This document shows positions 56,560 through 64,000 of a DNA stretch of 64,000 nucleotides, piece by piece. Both the position numbers and the translations under genes were made by a program. Within the stretch, counting starts at the first letter, position 1; each line of letters starts with the position of its first letter. Under the pieces are notes generated by a model. It had not been told where the DNA came from. It did not search any database and saw only the letters and a list, made by a program, of their open reading frames with translations. Source of the DNA: Macrotrachela quadricornifera (Eukaryota; Rotifera; Eurotatoria; Philodinida; Philodinidae); contig JAJEKB010001368.1 in NCBI GenBank assembly GCA_022393335.1, positions 692,571 to 756,570 of the forward strand. The letters run 5' to 3'.

Positions 56560-57570
56560 ATCACCCCCTTCTTTAATGTACGACGATAATTTTTCATTAC
56601 AACACATTCCATACGAAGTAAGAAATGTTCACCTTTATATGTTGTGCACAACATAATGCTTTTCTGACATTGATGATTGTATTGCCAAGCTTCTTGACAT
56701 ATTCGACAACGTGATCCTACTTTGCATTGAAATCTTCTATATCCTAGTTCTTAACAATTGTTGCAATAAGTCATTTTCAACCAGGAAATGAAAGTGATTA
56801 TTGGAAGAAGCAGACGGCCAATTGTTATAGTGCCAATATCAAGAATTTCTTCATCTTCATTTGTATCTGCAATATAAAATCAATAATCATTTGTTGCCCG
56901 ATCATGATGATAGTTGATTTCTGACATTGAAGTAGTAGATTTAATTGTTCTGGTTATTTCTTTATAGATAAGCTCATTAGAACGTAGAGTATAAATTTTT
57001 CTTGACCGCTTATAAGTCCAAAGTTACACCAAATCATCTCTTGATGTCACGCCAAACTTATATCGATTATTACCAGCTGGAATAAATAAGGGAAGTTCTT
57101 CGATTGTTTTGGATACTTGTTGAATTGTTTGTTGTATTCACTTCACAACATTTATGATTGAAGGAATTTGCATTTGAGCACTTTCATTGATCAATTTAAT
57201 ATAGAAACATGCTAGGTTACTTGCAATCGCATATTTTTGGATCAATAGTACGTGGTTTCTCAATTTTGTTGTTGAGGTTGTTTACCAGGTGAGTCGCTTT
57301 CATCAAGCGACCTATGTGGTGTTAAAAAAGCTTGATCGAACGTTTAAAACAGTTGGTCCAATAAATGTGGTATGTGATGAATCATTTGTTATCGGAGGGG
57401 ATAGTTTCGTTTTTTGCTGGTTGATCTATGTTGCTGTGCTTCCGATTGTTATTTTTTTGTATAGTTCACCATATATTGAACGAAATGAACATCATCATCC
57501 ATTTGATATTGCCAATAATACCAATCCATTTGCTCACTGTTCATCCGGCGCACTTCATGAACCCCTTGTA
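56560..57570 (-). pseudogene. Decayed gene of unrecognised family
   Basis: On the minus strand, long open stretches separated by single stops read as protein: SEQMDWYYWQYQMDDDVHFV (near 57540), TIEELPLFIPAGNNRYKFGV, then WTYKRSRKIYTLRSNELIYK, then DTNEDEEILDIGTITIGRLL, and a cysteine-rich tail with CNNC, CRICQEAWQYNHQC and VVMKNYRRTLKKG. At least four in-frame stops interrupt it. The tail, with about six cysteines and histidines, could be a zinc-binding domain. I do not recognise the family. The plus-strand frame 57289-57615 overlaps it antisense and is not annotated. Confidence 0.45.
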
Positions 57571-57862
57571 TTGTTATCATTCATCAGTAGAAAAAGGATA
57601 AGAATAAGAATTTAAATTTTGAATAGTAAATAATAGTAAGGAGAAATTCAACTAAGAAAAGCGTAAGGGAAAAACAGATCTTATCGTTAGGTACTTAAAA
57701 TAAGAAATGCGCGATTCTCTCTTCTACACTTCTCATATACATCTTCTCATACATTCATTTACTGCTTAAACTAAATGTAATATATTTCATGTGCATTTTC
57801 CTCATCAACAGAACAATGTCATTCACAGTCGTATTCACTTGTAAACTACATATATATTTTAG

Positions 57863-59137
57863 ATGAGCGACATAGAGATAAATTCTGAAACGGTGGATGT
57901 GATCATCGCCGGGGCTGGCATTGGTGGCCTTATCACTGCCTTATGCTTACACCGTGCTGGTTTTTCTGTTCGGGTTTATGAGCGATTAGCAGTACTTGAG
58001 CCAATCGGATTTGGTATCATTCTTCAACCATTCTGTGTAAAATTATTGTACGAACTTGGATTAGCATCTGAACTGGATAAAATTGGAATTGATATAAGAA
58101 AATCTCTTTATTATTCACGTCATGGACAGCTCGTTTATCATGAGGTGAGAGGTATTGATGCTGGCTACAAATGGCCATCGTACTCTATGCATCGTGGTAA
58201 TTTTCAGCAACTTCTACTACGCCGTGTGTGCGATGAAGCAGGAAGGACATCGGTTTGTCTAGGTCAGAAATTAGTCGCCTTCCGATCGCATCCGGATTAC
58301 ATAGAAGTAGATTTTGTTAATCCCGCCACAGGTAATCTCAATACTGAACGAGGTAAAGTATTGGTGGGTGCTGATGGTATTAATTCAACTGTACGAAAGA
58401 TTTTACATCCGGATGAAGGAAGTCCTCTTTGGAGAGGTCAAAAAATATGCCGTGGCGTAACACAAACGAACAAACTATTCTTGGATGGACAAACAATGAT
58501 TTATATGGGAAATCCGAGCAATACAGAGCTAGTTATTTATCCTGTCAGTAAAGATCTCATTAATTGGGTTGTTGTTATTCGAGTTGCCAATGCAGATAAG
58601 AAAGTTTCACCGGTGACACCTGACTGGAATTATCTTGGTCATATGGAAGATATTCTTCCTTTAATATCACAAATGAAACTCGATTTTCTCGATATTGATC
58701 ATCTTATTCAATCATCAACGATTATCAACGAGTATCCGATGACCGATCGTGATCCGCTTTCACGATGGACATATGATCGTGTCACTTTACTTGGTGATGC
58801 TGCACATCCCATGCAGCCCAATGGAGGTAATGGAGCTTCTCAAGCCATTCTTGATGCTCGTGGACTAGTTCTTTCTTTTCGTCAATATGGCATTACACCG
58901 CAAGGTCTGCAGGCATACGATGATCTTCGACGTTCATCGTCAAATACTGTCGTTCTAGCAGCTCGACAATATGGTTCTGAAGCGATTCTGAAACTCGTCG
59001 ATGAACGAGCTCCAACTGGTTTTCATAACTTGTCTGATGTTATCTCGTCAAAAGAACTCGAAGGCATTGTGTCTAAGTTCAAACAAGTGACTGGTTTTAA
59101 CGTACAAAAACTCAATCAAGAGTCTTCTCTCTTTTAA
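57863..59137 (+). CDS. FAD-dependent monooxygenase, PhzS/salicylate-hydroxylase-like
   Basis: A 424-residue intronless flavoprotein of the PHBH fold. It has the Rossmann GAGIGG (17-22) with ribose-binding Glu40 (VYE), the DG motif VGADGINSTVR (168-178), and the FAD ribityl/phosphate motif LLGDAAHPMQPNGGNGASQA (309-328). Such class A enzymes hydroxylate aromatic or heteroaromatic rings with NAD(P)H and O2. The CRGVTQTNKLFLDGQTMIYM segment resembles the PhzS-like branch (inference). There is no signal peptide or membrane segment. The ATG directly follows a pyrimidine tract ending TTTTAG, a candidate cis- or trans-splice acceptor. AATAAA lies at 59188-59193. The bacterial-type sequence and lack of introns suggest horizontal acquisition. 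The natural substrate cannot be told from sequence. Confidence 0.9.
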   Translation: MSDIEINSETVDVIIAGAGIGGLITALCLHRAGFSVRVYERLAVLEPIGFGIILQPFCVKLLYELGLASELDKIGIDIRKSLYYSRHGQLVYHEVRGIDAGYKWPSYSMHRGNFQQLLLRRVCDEAGRTSVCLGQKLVAFRSHPDYIEVDFVNPATGNLNTERGKVLVGADGINSTVRKILHPDEGSPLWRGQKICRGVTQTNKLFLDGQTMIYMGNPSNTELVIYPVSKDLINWVVVIRVANADKKVSPVTPDWNYLGHMEDILPLISQMKLDFLDIDHLIQSSTIINEYPMTDRDPLSRWTYDRVTLLGDAAHPMQPNGGNGASQAILDARGLVLSFRQYGITPQGLQAYDDLRRSSSNTVVLAARQYGSEAILKLVDERAPTGFHNLSDVISSKELEGIVSKFKQVTGFNVQKLNQESSLF

Positions 59138-59193
59138 ACTAATCTTATCTGATTATATTCTTATACAAAGAATTTTATTTTACATTGAATAAA

Positions 59194-60648
59194 CGATATC
59201 ATTAAGAAAAATCCTATCTTTGCATTTGTAAACGCAATACTTTCAGAAAAATTTCTGAACAAATAAAATCTTTGTTATATCCATAGTTCTTCAAATGTGT
59301 TTTGCACCATCATAGTACTCAATAAAACTGTTTTATCTCATTGTAATACTTCAACACTGAAATATGTATTCAAATGTTGCGGTAGAAGAAATCGAGGAGC
59401 TCCATAGTTTTTGTTCGTAGTAATGTATAAAGATACATTGCTGCAGCGATTTAGTTTCTTGGCTCAGAAGATAAATTATGTCTTGCTTAGACTTATATAT
59501 AATGATTGATATTTTGTGTCGTTCTTTTATTTATAAAAGATTTAGAAAAATGTTTTGTTGATCTTCTAGTTTGTTGAATGAGTCGATTAACTAATAGAAC
59601 AAATCATTAATTTTATTAGATAAAAAGATTTACAAATGATCATATTCATTAAACTCGTTATTAAAAATTATTTGACATTCACTTTATTCTAAAATATTTA
59701 AATATATTTTATTTAATAACAACAGACTTCAAATGATTGAGATAAACATTTATAAAAATCTTCATCATATTCGAGTTGATTCATTTCACAAATTTTATGT
59801 TTATCGAAATTAAATCTATTTGTTTTAGTATATTCTTGATAAAATACATTGTTTAATATTCTATCCTTTTAAATTTTTATTTTGTTTCTTTTTTATGATT
59901 CAATAAGAGAGAGACAATTGAATAAACATTGAACAACTAAAAGTTAAAAATGCAACTGTTTATTTCAGAGTAAATTAGTTTAATCGACTGTTCTTAAAGT
60001 GACAAAGAAATATTATTTCATATAAGAGATATAACTCCTTGAATATCAATGAATAGAGATGAGTATAGATATATATAAGAGAGAGAGAGAGGAAGAGGAA
60101 ACGAGAATCATCTTGTTATCTCATAATGCATCAACTAGATATTGAATGATATTCGAGTACTTCAACATATTAACGAATTAAATTTTAATTTACCATAAAG
60201 GTTCAATCAATATTGTTAAATAAATTTCAATTATGACAACGTATACATATAGATACATTCTCCATTGAGCATTCAATTGAATAACTCTTTCTAACAGATG
60301 TTACTTAATATAGACATTTTTAAAAAGATTAGAAAATACTTCTAAATATCTGACTATACCTACAAAAACGTACATTATTTTCAAGAGACGATGCATCATG
60401 ACTCGTCTTTTTCTGGTCTATTTGCATCATACTTATATTACCTACCTCTGTTCTATAAAAGTGTTTGCTAGTAGGCATTTGCATACTCCACAAACACCCA
60501 CAGAATTCTAAAGAAAAGAGTTAACTGAAATATGATTCATTGTATTGGAGAATATTACTTGTTTAAAAATGAATTGATCCAATGTGAAAACAATTAGAAT
60601 CGACTTTTTAGACCAAATTGGCAAACGATTTATACATACTCTTCGACA
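59194..60648. other. Non-coding, nothing recognised
   Basis: AT-rich DNA with a GA microsatellite at about 60078-60098. No gene was recognised. Confidence 0.35.
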
Positions 60649-61714
60649 ATGCGTATACTTCTACCAATTCTTCTCGCTTTTATTTTTTGTATTGGCTCGG
60701 ATCAGAAACACGCAGTGCTTTTTTAACTGAATAACTGTGGAAGGTATCTTGGAACTTCATTCTTTTCGTCTCTGTGTAACATTTCCTGGATAAAAGCAAG
60801 ACGAATAGAAAGTTCTTAGGGCCTGTCATATTCAAAGAACACGTTCACATCAGTGAATGTGTAAATGAGTGAAAATCATAGAGATTCGGACTGCTCAGTA
60901 GTATCGAATAAAATTTCTCTAGATCAAATATTTTCTGTACTTTGATCTATCGAAGAGATACAATTCGAATTTTCATTACCAAAAGTATTGTTTCCCGTCT
61001 GAAACGACTCAGTAGTGCTCTGACTGATTACCTCCTATTGATAAGCAAATTGTGAATTTGTTCTAACAGTTATTATTATGTAGTTAAGGAAAGCAGCTAG
61101 CAGTGTCTTAGATTTTCAAACTGATATCAGTTGTAGAAGCATGAAGACTAAAAACTAGTATCCCTTAACTTTTTCTCATCTATAATTAATCAATGGTGTC
61201 CCTAATATAATTTCAGCATATCAAAAAGATTACGGGATAAAAATTGTCAAAATATTATCGATGTGTACTATCAAGCGAGATGAGTAACAATAATAGCATA
61301 GACTAAAATGTATCGTTTGATCAACTTCTTCAAAGAAAAGGTAATAAATAAATATCGAATTTTTAGTGCAATCTGGATCTATTCCGGAGAAACCGATCGA
61401 GTATTTGTCTAATTGTGCTCACTGCTCACTAAACTTGAAAGCTCCTCAGCCATGTCTGACGCGCATTGCTAACTGTACCAGATGCATGATTTATCAAAGT
61501 GATCAAGATCCAGGTAAATATCAATAGACTTATTTTCTTATCACATATTTCTATGCATTGTTTTTCAATAGATGTGCTCGAAACCGGATGTTGTATGTCA
61601 AACTGTGGCCCAATATACCAAGTATCAATGGCTAATGATCGACTGACGTATTTTTGTCAGGGCGATATTTGTAACTTAAAAATAGGACGTGCAGCAATAG
61701 ATCTTCTTCGTTAA
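60649..61714 (+). CDS. Small secreted cysteine-rich protein, Ly6/three-finger-like (exon model partly tentative)
   Basis: Two exons are well supported. Exon 61367-61513 (147 bp) encodes NCAHCSLNLKAPQPC followed by NCTRCMIYQ. Exon 61572-61714 encodes GCCMSNCG and YFCQGDICN, then a stop at 61712-61714. The 58-bp intron has GTAAAT and ATAG ends. The ten cysteines, with CC-x3-C and a C-x4-CN near the C-terminus, resemble Ly6/uPAR three-finger domains; the match is by pattern only. The start is tentative: an ATG at 60649 opens a good signal peptide (MRILLPILLAFIF), and a GT at 60689 would join it in phase 1 to 61367 over a 678-bp intron, but the donor (GTATTG) is weak. Expected to be secreted or surface attached; function unknown. 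Confidence 0.55.
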
Positions 61715-63320
61715 CTGTAATAGAATTTGGAGTAGAGTAATTTATTCTTTCACAAAAGTTTCTTACTTTATGTGCCTATGAGATACAAATCAGACGTCAT
61801 ACTTCGACTTTGCTAAAAATCATTAGTAAGTAAGTCTAGAAAATATTATAACTATATCGACTATTCATGAACTCTATGCAAGTTTTCATTGGAAAATAAC
61901 CAACAAGAACATTATATTAATTGTTTTGAAACATAGTTCAATCTCAAGTAATGGGTGAGATTAGCTACTATGAACAGTTTCGATCCAACTAAGACAATTC
62001 TCTTCAGATGATAAATATTTTTCAATAGTTTCGAAGAAACCAAGGACGAAAGTTCATAGATTAGGATCATGTAAGTCTTGTATCATTCTATTCAATTTGA
62101 CTTCAAGATCTTTTCGGACAGTACAAGATCGTAGACTCGGAAAATCTTACTACACAATTTTCATAAATGATGTAAAAATAAAGATGATAGCTCAAGAAAT
62201 AAGAGAGATATACGCTTGTTAATAATCTGTAACGTTTTTTCTATCATCGTGCACTAAAGTACATAAAAAGTGCTTTTGACACTGTGAGATTATACACATA
62301 TTTTTTTTTTATCTTTCTCCTATGCATTCGGAGAAAATAGAAATGAAAAATAAAATAATAACAACAATGATAAATAAGACTAATCAGCCATGCATGGTAA
62401 TCAAGATGAAATAAACGGAAATGAACAATGAATATCAGATTTCTAGATTCGAATTCTTATTTTCTTTTACTGATCTAATTCAATTCAATTCATCTCGTTT
62501 AACTAACGATCAACTATACAGAATAGAACTTTTTTTTGCCATTAAATATTTGCTCATCCATTATTTGTAGAGAACACTTAGATCACTAGCTACTGTTTAT
62601 GATGACAAAGTCATCTGAGAAGGCGATTAACTCTCATAGCATGTCAATCATCATACAATGCCAAAACTTATTATTCTATTTGAAACAATAACAGTTTCAT
62701 TATAAAACTAAATTGATAAGAATAATAAATGAAGACACTCTTCAAACTACACAAACAATGAAATCAACCAAAGACTTCTGTGACTTAAAGAATGAAATTT
62801 TAAATAGTATACGTTCTATTTGGTACTACTTAATACGTAGTGTCTTCATATAGTACAGTAGGGCGACTATTCTTTTTTTCTCTTTCTTTCTGCTATTGTC
62901 GACCAATGTACTAAGATAGACCACGCATTTTCTTCTACATATTCAAATACGAAAGATAAAACGATTGTAGCTCGATATTTGACATGGAAAGATCTTCTTT
63001 TGATAAGGTGAATGACTATTTTAAACTAATAAAATAATGAAAAATAAAAATTGATTCAGCATAATAGTTTTTATAAACAGAAACATTCTCTGGTCACTGA
63101 TTGTACAATGGCTATAGAATTCACTATCGCATATAAAAGCTATATTGCTTATTATCTTTCCTGTATATTGTTAGTGCGGCTAAAATACAGTGATACCATC
63201 TTGTGACCCTTCTTTTTTCACATAGCCGGTGTGCACATACTATCAGTTTCCCTATATTTGACCTGATGACCCTTCTTTACTCGCGTGACCCCTACAATCG
63301 ATTGCTGTGCATTGTCTCGC
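61715..63320. other. Intergenic region upstream of the homeobox gene
   Basis: AT-rich DNA with no gene recognised. From about 63170 the base composition becomes less AT-rich. It ends in a candidate TATA box, so the last 150-200 bp is a plausible core promoter. Confidence 0.4.
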
Positions 63321-63325
63321 TCTTC

Positions 63326-63333
63326 TATATAAG
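63326..63333 (+). promoter_or_regulatory. Candidate TATA box for the homeobox gene
   Basis: TATATAAG lies 90 bp upstream of the ATG at 63423 and is followed by GC-richer sequence. The spacing leaves room for a short 5' UTR. Confidence 0.5.
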
Positions 63334-63422
63334 CGCATATTCTGTATGCAAACAAGGTCACTGATCGTCTGAAGAATCTAAATAAAATATCTACACATTT
63401 ACTTCTTGCTTCAAGTTTGAAT

Positions 63423-63933
63423 ATGATGCAAACGACTACATCTCTTGATGAACAAAATCAACCAACTAATGATTCTCTTTTACCAGCATCAAATGATACT
63501 TCATCAACGATTGATAGTATGATACCATCATCAAGTAGCTCTATGCCAATTACTGAACCAAAGCTTGATAATATAGATACAGGCATTAGACAAAGTATTT
63601 AATAAATTGATTAAGAAATATAGAATAATTGACATAGAGATTATTCTTTTTTCTCTTGTAGAATCCAATATGAAATATAAACGTGCTCCAGCAGGTTATA
63701 CACATCATCAAATACGTGAATTACAAAAAGAATTTGATCGTAATAAGTAAGAAAAGAGCATTTTTATATTTGTTTATTTATTTATAAATATGAATAGATA
63801 TTTATCATGTCAAATACGAACTGAATTGGCTCAAAGGACTAACTTAACGGAACGACAAATTAAAGTAATAAAATCTGTTTTTTTTTTTGTTTTAATCTAT
63901 TCGTTTTTCTATTTAGATCTGGTTTCAATGCCG
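63423..63933 (+). CDS. Hox-like homeodomain gene, 5' part, with Cys in place of Asn51
   Basis: Exons: 63423-63594 (Ser/Thr-rich N-terminus), 63662-63746, 63798-63864 and 63917-63933, with introns of 67, 51 and 52 bp; the gene continues past the window. The homeodomain reads YTHHQIRELQKEFDRNK, YLSCQIRTELAQRTNLTERQ, then IKIWFQCR. It keeps the core residues L16, F20, L40, I45, W48 and F49, and the Hox-typical LTERQIKIWFQ. Two DNA-contact positions differ: residue 51, nearly invariant Asn, is TGC (Cys), and residue 5, usually Arg, is Pro. The fourth exon is only 17 bp. The start is the first ATG of a pair at 63423; the frame is also open from a TTG at 63417, which is not a likely start. Probably nuclear, with altered or lost DNA binding. 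Confidence 0.75.
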
Positions 63934-64000
63934 GTAAGAATACATGGCAAATTTTTTTTTATTTTTATTTTTGTTTATATAAGTCGATGTTGCTCAGATC

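Noticed and set aside
57289..57615. 108-codon plus-strand frame with a hydrophobic segment
   Set aside because: It overlaps the decayed minus-strand gene, whose reading is more protein-like; no supporting motif.
63417..63422. TTG at 63417 as start of the homeobox gene
   Set aside because: Eukaryotic initiation at TTG is unlikely when a double ATG follows at 63423.

Overview
The window is eukaryotic and most likely from a bdelloid rotifer (inference). The pointers are: AT-rich DNA; multi-exon genes with very short introns (45-67 bp is usual); a Hox-like homeodomain gene; an arginine ADP-ribosyltransferase fused to kinesin-light-chain-type TPRs; decayed NHL, FG-GAP/VCBS and TRPM-type (LSDAT) genes; many class II transposon relics; and several intronless genes that look bacterial or fungal. 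A run of 10 Ns at 32007-32016 shows that this is an assembled scaffold.

Layout. 1-3 kb: gene-poor, with a mariner relic. 3.05-5.9 kb: two intronless nucleotide-sugar genes of TviB/WbpA and TviC/WbpP type, head to tail. 6.5 kb: FG-GAP relic. 7.3-9.8 kb (minus): ART-TPR gene. 10 kb: possible Helitron/PIF1 helicase relic. 12.1-14.7 kb: secreted multicopper oxidase with four exons, one of which encodes a knottin-like six-cysteine module; it has a frameshift and a lost copper ligand. 15.2-15.6 kb: LSDAT relic that ends at a TTAA followed by a piggyBac-like end. 16.5-25.4 kb: nested mariner-type and hAT-type non-autonomous elements, hairpins and tandem repeats. 26.8-32.9 kb: secreted protein made of about 17 alternating cysteine-rich 49-residue modules, one per 147-bp exon, with a dead piggyBac in its first intron. 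35-44 kb: more hAT/mariner-type elements and a hAT transposase remnant. 44.3-46.4 kb (minus): NHL and ubiquitin pseudogenes, then a foldback hairpin. 51.0-54.1 kb: intronless self-sufficient P450-reductase fusion of CYP102/CYP505 type. 56.6-57.6 kb (minus): unrecognised decayed gene. 57.9-59.1 kb: FAD monooxygenase. 60.6-61.7 kb: small secreted Ly6-like cysteine-rich protein. 63.4 kb to the end: start of a Hox-like gene whose invariant homeodomain Asn51 reads Cys.

How the genes relate. Apart from the sugar pair, whose expected product is UDP-GalNAcA from UDP-GlcNAc, there is no single pathway. The picture is of a transposon-rich accessory region holding probable horizontally acquired metabolic genes (nucleotide-sugar pair, P450 fusion, FAD monooxygenase, perhaps the oxidase), lineage-expanded secreted cysteine-rich proteins, and a graveyard of broken animal-type genes. 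All functional statements rest on motif recognition by eye; no database search was run.
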